From NCBI GenBank assembly GCA_030625685.1, contig DAOUQJ010000012.1, forward strand, positions 1 through 64,000: DNA of 64,000 nucleotides, in the 5' to 3' direction. Origin of the DNA: Oscillospiraceae bacterium (GTDB taxonomy: Bacteria; Bacillota; Clostridia; Oscillospirales; Oscillospiraceae). The notes beneath the pieces were generated by a model. That model did no database searches. It was not told where the DNA came from and saw nothing but the letters and a program-made list of their open reading frames with translations. Of this stretch, positions 17,719-26,751 are shown piece by piece. The translations under genes were made by a program, and so were the position numbers. Each line of letters begins with the position of its first letter. The first letter of the stretch is position 1.

Positions 17719-18629
17719 GTTTTAAGCTCCTTTACCACAACAGCAATATCCTCATATTCTTCTACTTGAAATGTTCGAACATGAGGATCTATTTTCTTAA
17801 TTAGTCCAGACAAAACATTTCCTGGTCCAACCTCAACAAAGGTATCGACACCAGAAGCAATCATGTCTCGAACGATATCTTCCCAACGAACGGGATTACA
17901 TATTTGTTCCGATAAGAGCGCCTTATACTCACCCTCATACGGTTTTGCCGTATAGTTTGAGTAAAGTGGAATTTCTGGTGCAGCAACATCATACTGCTTC
18001 AATAGATCAGCAAACGCCACAGATGCGTCTTTCATGAACACAGAGTGAAATCCACCTCTCACTTTGAGTGGGATAGCTCTGCCTCCTGCTTCTTTCACTT
18101 TTGCAGAAAATGGAGCAAGCTCCTCTTTCAGACAAGCAACTGTAATTTGTCCTGGTGAATTGAAATTCACTGGATACACGTTAGAAAACTGAGATGCTAA
18201 CTCTTGAACGGTCTGAGAGTCAAGTTTCAATACTGCTGCCATAGCACTATCCACTTTTTCTGCATCTTCTTGCATCAGTTCGCCACGACGAACCACAAGG
18301 GCAAATCCATCTTCCACGGACACTGCTTTTGAAAACGTGAGCGCAGCTACTTCTCCTAGAGAAAAGCCAGCTACCATATTGGGTTTTACTCCAACGTCTA
18401 CCAAAGACAGGGCTGCCGCCAATTCACAAGCAAACATACATGGTTGGGTATTGCTCGTTTGTGCCAACTCTTTTTCATCACCGTTAAAACACATCTCTGA
18501 TGTGCCAGGTCGTATGGCATCGACTGCTGAAAAAACAGTTTTGGCTGTCTCAGAATTTTCGCAAAGACTCAATCCCATTCCTGCGTGCTGTGCACCTTGT
18601 CCTGGAAATACAAACGCTATTTTACCCAT
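17712..18629 (-). CDS. fabD: Malonyl-CoA:ACP transacylase
   Basis: 305 aa acyltransferase that loads malonyl groups onto ACP. It begins IAFVFPGQGAQHAGMG; the nucleophile Ser90 sits in AGFSLGEVAAL, and the family segment VEVGPGNVLSGL is near the end. The start overlaps the fabK end by 13 bases, with AAGGAG upstream. Confidence 0.96.
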   Translation of the reverse strand: MGKIAFVFPGQGAQHAGMGLSLCENSETAKTVFSAVDAIRPGTSEMCFNGDEKELAQTSNTQPCMFACELAAALSLVDVGVKPNMVAGFSLGEVAALTFSKAVSVEDGFALVVRRGELMQEDAEKVDSAMAAVLKLDSQTVQELASQFSNVYPVNFNSPGQITVACLKEELAPFSAKVKEAGGRAIPLKVRGGFHSVFMKDASVAFADLLKQYDVAAPEIPLYSNYTAKPYEGEYKALLSEQICNPVRWEDIVRDMIASGVDTFVEVGPGNVLSGLIKKIDPHVRTFQVEEYEDIAVVVKELKTC

Positions 18630-19561
18630 TGTGATGCTCCTTCCAAAACGGACTGCGCTTCTTCACAAAGTTCACGAATGATTTCGGCTGCAGGTTGCTC
18701 TTTATGTACCATACCTGCAACTTGACCTGCCAGGAATGATCCTTTTTGCAAATCACCTTCACGAGCTGCAAGCATCAGCTTGCCAACGCCCATTTCTTCC
18801 AATTCTTCATCAGAAATAGAGGAATATTCAGCCTGGAACATTTCACGAGAAAATGGCGTTTTGAGCGCACGAACTGGGTGACCCAAGCGTTTGCCTGTCG
18901 TAATGGTTGCAAGATCGTTTGCTTTGAGTATTTTTTGTTTGTAATTTGGATGGATGCCACATTCTTCAGCAACTAAAAAACGAGTGCCCAACTGAACACC
19001 GCAGGCACCCAACATAAATGAAGCCGCCATTCCTCTGCCGTCGGCAATGCCGCCTGCTGCAATGACGGGAAGATCTGTTGCATCACAAACTTGAGGAACC
19101 AGTACCATCGTTGTCAGTTCCCCAATATGCCCACCGCTTTCTCCACCTTCGGCAATGACTGCGTCTGCGCCAAGGCGTGTGACGAGTTTTGCCATGGAAA
19201 CGGAAGGAACCACTGGAATCACGCGAATACCCGCTTCTTTCCACATGGCCATGTATTTCGTTGGATTACCTGCTCCAGTTGTCACAACTGCAACTTTTTC
19301 TTCCTTCACGACTTGCGCTACTTCATCTGCAAATGGACTCAATAGCATAATATTGACACCAAAAGGCTTTGGGGTCAAAGATTTGGCAATACAAATTTGC
19401 TCCCGAACGTAATCGCCGGGAGCATTGCCAGCTGCTATAATACCTAGCCCGCCTCCATTGGAAACAGCTGCAGCTAGTTTACCATCTGAAATCCACGCCA
19501 TGCCGCCTTGAAAAACTGGATACGTAATTCCTAATAGGTCGCAAAGTTTCGATTTCATCAT
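18617..19561 (-). CDS. fabK: FMN-dependent enoyl-ACP reductase II
   Basis: About 314 aa TIM-barrel flavoprotein that reduces trans-2-enoyl-ACP, replacing FabI in many Bacillota. Features are YPVFQGGMAWISDG, the FMN-binding VIAEGGESGGHIGE and IAAGGIADGRGMAA, and the GTRFLVAEECGIHPNYK segment. The track starts at 19648, inside the upstream acpP gene; the ATGATG at 19561 just after the acpP stop, preceded by AAGGA, is the true start. A paralogous flavoprotein lies on the other side of acpP (20116-21216). Confidence 0.95.
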   Translation of the reverse strand: MMKSKLCDLLGITYPVFQGGMAWISDGKLAAAVSNGGGLGIIAAGNAPGDYVREQICIAKSLTPKPFGVNIMLLSPFADEVAQVVKEEKVAVVTTGAGNPTKYMAMWKEAGIRVIPVVPSVSMAKLVTRLGADAVIAEGGESGGHIGELTTMVLVPQVCDATDLPVIAAGGIADGRGMAASFMLGACGVQLGTRFLVAEECGIHPNYKQKILKANDLATITTGKRLGHPVRALKTPFSREMFQAEYSSISDEELEEMGVGKLMLAAREGDLQKGSFLAGQVAGMVHKEQPAAEIIRELCEEAQSVLEGASQWVK

Positions 19562-19565
19562 AGAA

Positions 19566-19790
19566 TCAGTCCTTACACTTTTCCTCCACAAAACGAACAA
19601 GATCGCCAACAGTTTCGACTTTTTGATCAAGTTCAATTTCGCGTCCAATGGTATCTTCTAAGTTCATCAGCAATTCAACTGTATCGAGGGAGTCAATTCC
19701 AAGTGCTTGGAATGTTGTGTCCATCGTAATTTCAGAAACGTCACAGTCGTTGTGCTCTGCGATCAAATTTGCAATTGCTTCAAATATCAT
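19566..19790 (-). CDS. acpP: Acyl carrier protein
   Basis: 74 aa acidic carrier protein. The phosphopantetheine Ser34 is in ALGIDSLDTVEL. The track start (TTG 19805) translates the ribosome site GGAGG; ATG 19790, 8 bases after it, gives the usual ACP length. First gene of the fatty-acid operon, with a consensus promoter about 95 bases upstream. Confidence 0.96.
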   Translation of the reverse strand: MIFEAIANLIAEHNDCDVSEITMDTTFQALGIDSLDTVELLMNLEDTIGREIELDQKVETVGDLVRFVEEKCKD

Positions 19791-19832
19791 AATAAGTACC
19801 TCCAAAAGTTGAGTAAATTCTGTTTTTTTGCA

Positions 19833-19855
19833 TTCATTTACACGAATAAATATGC
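19833..19855. promoter_or_regulatory. Imperfect inverted repeat in the acpP leader (candidate operator)
   Basis: The plus strand reads TTCATTTACACGAATAAATATG; the ATTTA/TAAAT arms face each other around CACGAA. The same word ATTTATTCGTGT recurs in the opposite orientation at 20003-20014. Fatty-acid operons are often controlled by FabT or FapR; I cannot match the site to either. Confidence 0.3.
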
Positions 19856-19883
19856 TTTAAATTCGCGCATATAACCAGCACCA

Positions 19884-19912
19884 ATTATAAACAGCATGTT
19901 AATGTTTGTCAA
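19884..19912 (-). promoter_or_regulatory. Consensus sigma-A promoter of the acpP-fab-acc operon
   Basis: Minus strand TTGACA, exactly 17 bases, TATAAT. The -10 lies about 95 bases upstream of the acpP ATG, leaving an untranslated leader that holds the inverted repeat at 19833-19855. Confidence 0.85.
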
Positions 19913-20115
19913 TAGTTGTTTGTTTTCAAAAGTTAGGCACAATGCACACTATAGCGTCTTTTCCTGTGTAATCCAGAGATGCTTTGTTTGTTATATTTTT
20001 ACATTTATTCGTGTCCTTATGCTCCATTTGTCCGCAACATGATAGAAATTGCGTCTTAGCGTAAATTTGTATGTATTGTATCTTGTCGTATATCTTTGAA
20101 TAGAAGAGTATCCCG

Positions 20116-21216
20116 TCAAAGATTGGCATGTTTCATAACCGCTTCGGAATATCCTTGTTTGAGCTCTTCGAATAGTTGCTTCACACTCACAATTTCCTTG
20201 ATGCGATGTGCATTTGCACCTGCAAACAACAATCCCTCATCAATAAATCCTTTTTGTGCTTTAATCAGTGCGCGCGTGATACAATATGGACTAATTCTGT
20301 AGTCGCACGTTTTAATACATTGTCTCGGACAGCCTTTTGGTTTTGTGAGCCCTTCTGAAACGTCTGAAACAAATTTGTTTTGAATCGCCCTACCAGGCAT
20401 TCCAACTGGACTTTCTACAATGACAACATCATCTTTTTTTGCATCGACATAGGCTTTTTTATACTCTAAAGAAGCATCACATTCTTCCGTCGCAATAAAC
20501 CTTGTTGCCATTTGCACCCCTGACGCACCATATTGCATGATGTTATAAATATCTTCTCCTGAATAAATGCCACCTGCAGCAATGACAGGAATTGTTTTGT
20601 TGCTCGCTTTTTCAAATGGTTTAATTTCCTGCACCACGTCATTGACAATATGGCTCAAAGAATACTCTGGTTTATCAATTTCATCTACACGAAAACCAAG
20701 ATGTCCGCCAGCCATTGGCCCTTCGACAACAACAGCATCAGGTGCATAATTATACTTATCCATCCATTTTTTTGCGATCACTTTTGCTGCTCTCCCCGAA
20801 GAAACGATAGGCACTAGCAGCGTCTTACTGGAATGATCTAAAAACTCTGGCAAGTTTAGTGGAAGTCCTGCACCACAAAATATGATGTCTGCCCCTTCTT
20901 TCACGGAAGTTTTGACCATATCAGAAAAGTTTGACATAGCAACCATAATATTAATGCCAATGATACCTTTTGATTTTTCTCTTGCTTTGGCTATTTCTTT
21001 TTTAAGTGCGCGAATATTTGCTTCTAAAAAATTCGAGTGATGATCTGATTCATTAAACCCGACATTTGCAGCAGAGATGACTCCAATTCCTCCTTCATTG
21101 GCAACTGCAGCTGCCAGATTAGAAAGGGACACACCAATACCCATCCCACCTTGTACAATGGGTACTTTCGCTGTTAAATGCCCTATTTTGAGTTCTTTCA
21201 TTTCTATCCTTTTCAT
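20116..21216 (-). CDS. Nitronate monooxygenase / FabK-like FMN flavoprotein
   Basis: 366 aa TIM-barrel flavoprotein of the NMO/2-nitropropane dioxygenase family, paralogous to FabK. Motifs are VPIVQGGMGIGVS, VVVEGPMAGGHLGF, VIAAGGIYSGEDI and MATRFIATEECDAS. A C-terminal Cys-rich segment (CPRQCIKTCDYRISPYC) is absent from the FabK in this window and could bind a metal or be redox-active. The first ATG follows AGGAGAG. It lies upstream of the fab promoter on the same strand. The function could be nitronate oxidation or an enoyl-reductase-like reaction; the sequence does not decide. Confidence 0.8.
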   Translation of the reverse strand: MKRIEMKELKIGHLTAKVPIVQGGMGIGVSLSNLAAAVANEGGIGVISAANVGFNESDHHSNFLEANIRALKKEIAKAREKSKGIIGINIMVAMSNFSDMVKTSVKEGADIIFCGAGLPLNLPEFLDHSSKTLLVPIVSSGRAAKVIAKKWMDKYNYAPDAVVVEGPMAGGHLGFRVDEIDKPEYSLSHIVNDVVQEIKPFEKASNKTIPVIAAGGIYSGEDIYNIMQYGASGVQMATRFIATEECDASLEYKKAYVDAKKDDVVIVESPVGMPGRAIQNKFVSDVSEGLTKPKGCPRQCIKTCDYRISPYCITRALIKAQKGFIDEGLLFAGANAHRIKEIVSVKQLFEELKQGYSEAVMKHANL

Positions 21217-21331
21217 TATTCTCTCCTATCGCTAAAAGCTCACAAATATTTTGATACACTGACAAGACACGTTCTGTGTCCATACATTTATTTTGACCTT
21301 TCATCCAATCGAATAGTGATATGTCCCCCAT
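21119..21331 (-). CDS. Possible short leader ORF before the flavoprotein gene (uncertain)
   Basis: An ATG-initiated frame reads MGDISLFDWMKGQNKCMDTE and continues about 40 residues that look protein-like before it runs into the start of the flavoprotein gene in another frame and ends inside it. The ribosome site (AAAGG only 2 bases before ATG) is poor. It may be a translated leader, a decayed gene end, or chance. Confidence 0.2.
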   Translation of the reverse strand: MGDISLFDWMKGQNKCMDTERVLSVYQNICELLAIGENNEKDRNERTQNRAFNSESTHCTRWDGYWCVPF

Positions 21332-21443
21332 GACCTTTCCCACTCATATCACACTTCTTGACAATGCAAATTTTGCAAACCGTGGACATACTGGCATGCA
21401 AAAATAAGATAGAGTTGGTCATTTAAAGAACGTAAAGTGCAAT

Positions 21444-21449
21444 TATAAT
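21444..21449 (+). promoter_or_regulatory. -10 element of the pdxST operon
   Basis: TATAAT, 30 bases upstream of the pdxS ATG. The -35 region is weak (TTTAAA-like). No PdxR-type regulator gene is adjacent. Confidence 0.5.
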
Positions 21450-21479
21450 ATACTTATCACGAAAAATAAAGGAGAAATT

Positions 21480-22355
21480 ATGAATACGCAACGACAAACA
21501 CTCAACAAACAACTTGCACAAATGCTAAAAGGTGGCGTCATCATGGATGTTATGACTCCTGAACAAGCACAAATTGCTGAAAAAGCAGGCGCTTGCGCCG
21601 TCATGGCTTTAGAGCGAATTCCAGCTGACATCAGAGCAGCTGGTGGCGTTTCTAGAATGAGCGACCCAAAAATGGTAAAAGAAATTCAACAATCGGTTTC
21701 TATTCCTGTTATGGCAAAATGTCGCATTGGACATATGGCTGAAGCGCAGATTTTAGAGGCAATTCAAATCGACTATATTGATGAAAGCGAAGTCTTAAGT
21801 CCAGCCGACAATGTGTACCATATTGACAAAACTGAATTTGAAGTGCCGTTTGTCTGCGGTGCTAAAAATCTTTCTGAAGCACTACGCCGCATTAGTGAAG
21901 GCGCAACTATGATTCGTACCAAAGGAGAGCCTGGAACAGGTGACGTTGTGCAAGCGGTTTCTCACATGAGAGAAATGCAACGCCAAATGAAGCGCATCGC
22001 TTCCATGAGCAAAGATGAACTATTTAACGAAGCAAAAGAATTACAAGTGCCTTATGAATTGCTTCTATATGTCAATGAACATGCTTCTTTACCAGTTGTT
22101 AACTTTGCAGCTGGCGGTGTTGCAACCCCAGCCGATGCCGCTTTGATGATGCAATTGGGAGCTGAAGGCGTCTTTGTTGGCTCTGGTATTTTTAAATCAG
22201 GCAATCCTGAAAAACGCGCTGCAGCCATTGTAAAAGCAGTCACAAACTACAATGACCCTAAAATTTTGGCTGAAATTTCAGAAGATTTGGGTGAGGCAAT
22301 GGTCGGCATCAACGAAGACGAAATCAAAATTTTGATGGCGGAGCGTGGCAAGTGA
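21480..22355 (+). CDS. pdxS: Pyridoxal 5'-phosphate synthase, lyase subunit
   Basis: 291 aa TIM-barrel synthase that makes PLP from ribose 5-phosphate, glyceraldehyde 3-phosphate and ammonia supplied by PdxT. Conserved parts seen are [13 protein letters not shown] (Asp23), [18 protein letters not shown], Lys80 in [25 protein letters not shown], and the phosphate loop [26 protein letters not shown] lies before the ATG. It overlaps pdxT by one base. Confidence 0.97.
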   Translation: MNTQRQTLNKQLAQMLKGGVIMDVMTPEQAQIAEKAGACAVMALERIPADIRAAGGVSRMSDPKMVKEIQQSVSIPVMAKCRIGHMAEAQILEAIQIDYIDESEVLSPADNVYHIDKTEFEVPFVCGAKNLSEALRRISEGATMIRTKGEPGTGDVVQAVSHMREMQRQMKRIASMSKDELFNEAKELQVPYELLLYVNEHASLPVVNFAAGGVATPADAALMMQLGAEGVFVGSGIFKSGNPEKRAAAIVKAVTNYNDPKILAEISEDLGEAMVGINEDEIKILMAERGK

Positions 22356-22927
22356 TGACCATTGGTGTTTTGGCTTTGCAGGGCGCTTTCATTGAACATA
22401 TCCAAATGCTTGAAAAACTGGGCGTCAAAACGCAGGAAATCAGAAAAACAGAAGATTTCTCTGCACAGTTAGATGGCCTCATTCTCCCTGGTGGCGAAAG
22501 CACAACCATCGGTAAATTATTGCATGATACCTCTCTTTTTCTCCCCATCAAAGAGTGTATTGATGCAGGCATGCCTGTCTTTGGCACTTGTGCAGGAATG
22601 ATTTTGGTTGCAAAAGAAATTGCAGACGACTCTACCTCGCATTTTCAAGCGATGGATATTCAGGTCAAGCGAAATGCCTACGGCAGACAACTGGGCAGTT
22701 TTGGCTGCAATGCAACCTTTGCCGATGAACATGTAATCGAAATGCCTTTTATTAGAGCTCCTTACATATCATCCCATGGGAAAGCTGTCAAAATACTCTC
22801 TGTTGTAGACGGAAACATTGTTGCCGCACAAGAAAATAATATGCTCGTCACCGCTTTTCACCCCGAACTCACCGATGACACAACCGTGCATGAACACTTT
22901 ATTTCTATAATCAACAAAAACTCTTAA
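22355..22927 (+). CDS. pdxT: Pyridoxal 5'-phosphate synthase, glutaminase subunit
   Basis: 190 aa class-I glutamine amidotransferase that feeds ammonia to PdxS. The nucleophile Cys is in [11 protein letters not shown], the oxyanion strand in [15 protein letters not shown] and the catalytic His in [10 protein letters not shown]. The track starts at GTG 22352; the ATG at 22355 overlapping the pdxS stop (TGATG) gives the usual [12 protein letters not shown] start. Confidence 0.96.
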   Translation: MTIGVLALQGAFIEHIQMLEKLGVKTQEIRKTEDFSAQLDGLILPGGESTTIGKLLHDTSLFLPIKECIDAGMPVFGTCAGMILVAKEIADDSTSHFQAMDIQVKRNAYGRQLGSFGCNATFADEHVIEMPFIRAPYISSHGKAVKILSVVDGNIVAAQENNMLVTAFHPELTDDTTVHEHFISIINKNS

Positions 22928-22960
22928 GAGCATTTTATTAAACACTATGGTTCAGGAAAA

Positions 22961-23005
22961 AGAAGCTAAGTGAATGGAAACACCATATCACTTAGCTTCT
23001 TTTTG
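22961..23005. terminator. Bidirectional terminator between pdxT and the GGDEF/HD-GYP gene
   Basis: 12-bp stem AGAAGCTAAGTG / CACTTAGCTTCT with a 16-base loop, T run on the plus strand and A run before it, so it can serve both converging genes. Confidence 0.88.
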
Positions 23006-23034
23006 TCAATTAAATCACAAACAAACTCATATCA

Positions 23035-25788
23035 TTATTTGGTAGATTCAGCACAAACAAGCCCAATATCTGACACATGAAACTTATTCTTTTTTAATAC
23101 TCTCTCTGTAAATACTTCAACTATGTGTGGGTCAAAATGTGTCCCAGCACATTGTTTTAGTTCTGCCACTGCCTCTTGCTCTGTTTTAGGTATTTGGTAA
23201 AAACTGCGCCCAATCATAGCGTCATATGCATCGGCAACTGCAATCATTCTAGACTCAATGGGAATCTCTTCTCCCTTGAGCTGACTGGGATAACCAGTTC
23301 CATCATAGCGCTCATGATGGTATCGAACAATGTCAGCTATGACTTTGTATTCAACGGTACTTTCAAGTATTCTAGCTCCTTTTTCAACATGCAAAACCAT
23401 TTCTTTCCATTCTTCTTTGTTGAGTCTTGCTGTCTTATTCAGAACATTATCCGAAACACCAATTTTCCCTATATCGTGTAACGTACCCGCAACACGCACT
23501 TTATTGACAAGACCATCATCCCACTCCAACTCTTTTGCAATTGCTTCACATATGAGCCCCACACGTTTAGAATGTCTTTCTTCTCTCATACTTTTCTCAA
23601 AAAGCGCATTCAAGATGGCTTTGATTGCTGTGCTTTTCATACTTTTATTATCAAAGAACTTTCTACGGTTCACATAGGTTTCAGCTTCTGTTAGCAATTC
23701 GCCTAGCTCAACACCCGCATTTTTTTGCATAGCATACCCAAACGATATCGACGTACTAATTGGTACATCCATATAAATTTGTGGTTCATATTCAAGGAAA
23801 AATTCCTCTGAAGTCATTTGCTCTAACCGTTTTATGAGTTGCTTGATATCTTCTTTAGAACAATGCGTGAGTAAAATTGCAAACTCATCTCCACCAATTC
23901 TAGCCAATATATGTTCTGAATTAATGCAATTATGAATTCTCTTTGCCACTTCTACTAAGAGCTTATCACCAACATGATATCCCATGAAATCATTGATTAA
24001 TCTCATTCCGTTGATATCACCTCTGATGATGGCAAGCGGATAGTTTGTAATCTTATTTAATTTTTTATACTCATTTTCTAGATATCTTCTGTTATATACG
24101 CCAGTCAAATAATCGTAAAACGCCAAACGAATCATTTCACCCTTTGCTTCTTCTCTATCAGTGGCATCAAAAATAATAGAACATATATATTCCTCATCTT
24201 CATATACAATTGGAGAAGCATAGAGCTCAACAACTTTGATTGTTCCATCTTTTAACCGATGAGGTACCAGCAACTTTTTTTGCTTTTGTGCATATAATTT
24301 ACGCAAATGTTCTGAAATGATTTCTGGTTCGTTCGTACTAATATCTTCAATAGTCAACTTAAGAAATTCTTCTTTTGAATAACCATAAAACTCTACTGCC
24401 GCATTATTTGCATCAATTATTTTTGCTGTGGTAGGATCAATAATTAGTATCGTGGCGGTTAAGCCATAGATGATCTCATTGAGCTGCTGCAACTGTTTAT
24501 CTTTTTCATCTTGAATCATTTTTTTCTCTGTTACATCAAATCCAATGGAATACCAACTAGTAATTCTACCCTCACCATCAAATACGGCCGAATCTTGCCA
24601 CTCCATCCATCGAATCGCATCTTTTTTAAAGACAGGATATGTTTGTGTTGTAGTGGGGCTCTCCGTTGTTAATTGCATATACCTTTGTTTGATGGTTTCT
24701 CGTTCATCCAATGGCATAAATGTCAAAAATTGTTCCCCAACAAGTTCCTCGGCTTTTTTTCCAAAATAAACACAAAAGGCATCGTTTACATATGTAATTG
24801 TGGTATCAGGTAAAAACTCAGCGATGAGCACTCCAATTTTATTAGAAATTTCACCTAGTTTTTGTAATTTTAGATTCATTTGTTTCTCTGCAAATTTTTG
24901 TTGCCTTCCCATCCAAGCCCTTTGCATGAATAACACCAAATGGTTGAGATTCATTGAAGGATACTGATTTGGAAAATTTGCAAGGTTCAAAACTGCAACT
25001 AGTGTTCCTTCAAACATAATAGGGATCGAAACGAATGTATCCAATGAAACGTATTGTCTTGCCAAGTCTTTGCTCAGTATCTCTATTTGGGAAGGTTGCG
25101 CAAGTACTGTAGAAGGATAGTTTGTATCTAGTAAAGCAAGTTCATATTTTGATTCTTTATTTGTGGTTTGATAAGCATGTATATTATCAATCTTTCTCTC
25201 TAACTTATCGTAAGAATTGACACATTGCATCGATTGGCAAAGTTCGGTTTCTTCATTCAAAAACCAGATATCCGCATACTCACAAGAAGAAAGCTCCATA
25301 ATAATACCAAGTGAATGGGCTACAAACTCTTGGATATTTGCAAAATTTGTTTTGTAAATATCCATCAAATACTGTTGCTGTTTTAGCAACTGTTCTGTTT
25401 CAAGTTGCTTTATTGCTTGCTTTTTTTCTTCTGTAATTTCACGCGTTAGTGTTATAAAATAACCTTTTTGAGGGGAATATGCCGTTACGGAATACCATTT
25501 ATCTAATGAACTACTAAACTCTTCAAACTCAAGGGTCTTTTCAGAAAACGCAACCGTAGCATAAGTCCCAATCCAATCAAATTCTTCGTCTTTAATCGTT
25601 GGAATAACCTCTGTAACTGTTTTTCCAATGACTATATCAGACAAAAGTCCTGTTTGTTTTTCAAACATATCATTGATTTCAATATATTCATAATCGCATG
25701 CTTCCCCTGCATCATTTAGAACCATTTTATGAAGCGCATAGCCAAAGGGCAGGTTTGTTAAAACGGAATTATGCCTCAACATATCCAT
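23035..25788 (-). CDS. PAS-GAF-PAS-PAS-GGDEF-HD-GYP cyclic-di-GMP protein
   Basis: 917 aa cytoplasmic signalling protein. In order: an N-terminal PAS domain (about 1-130), a GAF-like domain (150-300), two further PAS domains (about 315-550), a GGDEF domain with intact ILARIGGDEFAILL, and an HD-GYP domain with LHDIGKIGV and HHERYDGTGYPSQLKG. Both catalytic halves look intact, so it could make and degrade c-di-GMP; no RxxD inhibitory site is seen before GGDEF. The track start (TTG 25812) translates the site AAGGAGG; ATG 25788 is used. A paralog of the same architecture is at 48915-51653. Single gene, no signal peptide or TM segment. Confidence 0.9.
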   Translation of the reverse strand: MDMLRHNSVLTNLPFGYALHKMVLNDAGEACDYEYIEINDMFEKQTGLLSDIVIGKTVTEVIPTIKDEEFDWIGTYATVAFSEKTLEFEEFSSSLDKWYSVTAYSPQKGYFITLTREITEEKKQAIKQLETEQLLKQQQYLMDIYKTNFANIQEFVAHSLGIIMELSSCEYADIWFLNEETELCQSMQCVNSYDKLERKIDNIHAYQTTNKESKYELALLDTNYPSTVLAQPSQIEILSKDLARQYVSLDTFVSIPIMFEGTLVAVLNLANFPNQYPSMNLNHLVLFMQRAWMGRQQKFAEKQMNLKLQKLGEISNKIGVLIAEFLPDTTITYVNDAFCVYFGKKAEELVGEQFLTFMPLDERETIKQRYMQLTTESPTTTQTYPVFKKDAIRWMEWQDSAVFDGEGRITSWYSIGFDVTEKKMIQDEKDKQLQQLNEIIYGLTATILIIDPTTAKIIDANNAAVEFYGYSKEEFLKLTIEDISTNEPEIISEHLRKLYAQKQKKLLVPHRLKDGTIKVVELYASPIVYEDEEYICSIIFDATDREEAKGEMIRLAFYDYLTGVYNRRYLENEYKKLNKITNYPLAIIRGDINGMRLINDFMGYHVGDKLLVEVAKRIHNCINSEHILARIGGDEFAILLTHCSKEDIKQLIKRLEQMTSEEFFLEYEPQIYMDVPISTSISFGYAMQKNAGVELGELLTEAETYVNRRKFFDNKSMKSTAIKAILNALFEKSMREERHSKRVGLICEAIAKELEWDDGLVNKVRVAGTLHDIGKIGVSDNVLNKTARLNKEEWKEMVLHVEKGARILESTVEYKVIADIVRYHHERYDGTGYPSQLKGEEIPIESRMIAVADAYDAMIGRSFYQIPKTEQEAVAELKQCAGTHFDPHIVEVFTERVLKKNKFHVSDIGLVCAESTK

Positions 25789-26085
25789 AAAGTCCTCCTT
25801 TAAAAATGCCAAGTTTATTCATACGAAAACTTCTACCCAAAGACAACATCCTATCGCACTTAAAAAGGGACGCAAATTAAACTTGAAAATCCTGTAACAA
25901 ACTCAAATGTTTTCTATCATTTTACAAGAATCTACATATTGTGTCAATCATTTCATGCTATATAAAGACATCTTTTTTACCAGTATTTCTATAGTAATTT
26001 ATCACAAACAAATGGAGAAATATTTACTATTAATTTAAACACTTTAAAAATAAATAAGGTCAGTTGATTTTACCTATAGTAACAA
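25789..26085. other. AT-rich intergenic stretch between divergent genes
   Basis: Between the GGDEF/HD-GYP gene and the marR promoter. It must hold the minus-strand promoter of the former, but I find no convincing hexamer pair, hairpin or short gene. Confidence 0.5.
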
Positions 26086-26123
26086 TCAATGATATTGACA
26101 TACACGTCAGCTTCGTTTACACT
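26086..26123 (+). promoter_or_regulatory. marR promoter with overlapping palindrome
   Basis: TTGACA at 26095, 17-base spacer, TACACT at 26118. The palindrome TCAAT-GAT-ATTGA (26086-26098) overlaps the -35, a good position for autorepression by the MarR protein encoded next. Confidence 0.65.
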
Positions 26124-26169
26124 AAAATAGTTAGAATTCAAGCAATTATGATAGGATGAGGTATAAAAG

Positions 26170-26628
26170 ATGAACAAACAAACGCAAATTGAAGAAATCT
26201 CAACCGCATTGATGAACGTTCCTAGACTGATGCATCATTTTCGCAGAACATTCAAAACTGATTTTGATGTCTCGCTCAAAAAAAGTGAAATGCACTTATT
26301 GTTTGCGCTCCATCAACACTCCAATCTACCGATGAAAGACTATCTTACTGCCGTTGACATGGAAAGTGGTTCCTTTACATATTTGACCAACAATATGGTA
26401 GAAAAAGGTCTCATCGAACGAGTGCAATCAGAAGCAGACAAGAGAGTCACTGTGCTACAATTGACTGAAAAAGGAATAGAAACTTGCAACCAAACTAAGA
26501 GGCAAATAAATTCACACATTCAGAAAATGATTTGTTCACTTGGAGAAGATGACCTAAGCGAACTTGCGCGCGCGCTTTACTCTCTAGAAAACATTTTAGG
26601 AAAACTCAAAGAAAACCGATGCGAGTAA
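26170..26628 (+). CDS. MarR-family transcriptional regulator
   Basis: 152 aa winged-helix regulator. The wing region SEADKRVTVLQLTEKG and the recognition helix MESGSFTYLTNNMVEKGLIERV are visible. It is followed on the same strand by two ABC exporter half-genes (123 bases on), the usual arrangement for a MarR repressor of a drug exporter. GATGAGG lies before the ATG. Confidence 0.88.
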   Translation: MNKQTQIEEISTALMNVPRLMHHFRRTFKTDFDVSLKKSEMHLLFALHQHSNLPMKDYLTAVDMESGSFTYLTNNMVEKGLIERVQSEADKRVTVLQLTEKGIETCNQTKRQINSHIQKMICSLGEDDLSELARALYSLENILGKLKENRCE

Positions 26629-26751
26629 TTTCTCCACTTCATAGCACTCGATTTACCGAGTAATTATAAAACAACGTTGTAGACACCAAAAAGTTTCATT
26701 CTCTCCCCCAAAGTGTCTAGATACAACAATCGTATTTAAAGAGGTTCATAA

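Noticed and set aside
19926-20129. 67-aa minus-strand ORF between acpP and the flavoprotein
   Set aside because: No ribosome site, unusual composition and it overlaps the promoter region of the fab operon.
22961-23005. Hairpin considered as a riboswitch for pdxT or the GGDEF gene
   Set aside because: Lies after both stop codons and has T/A runs: an ordinary bidirectional terminator.
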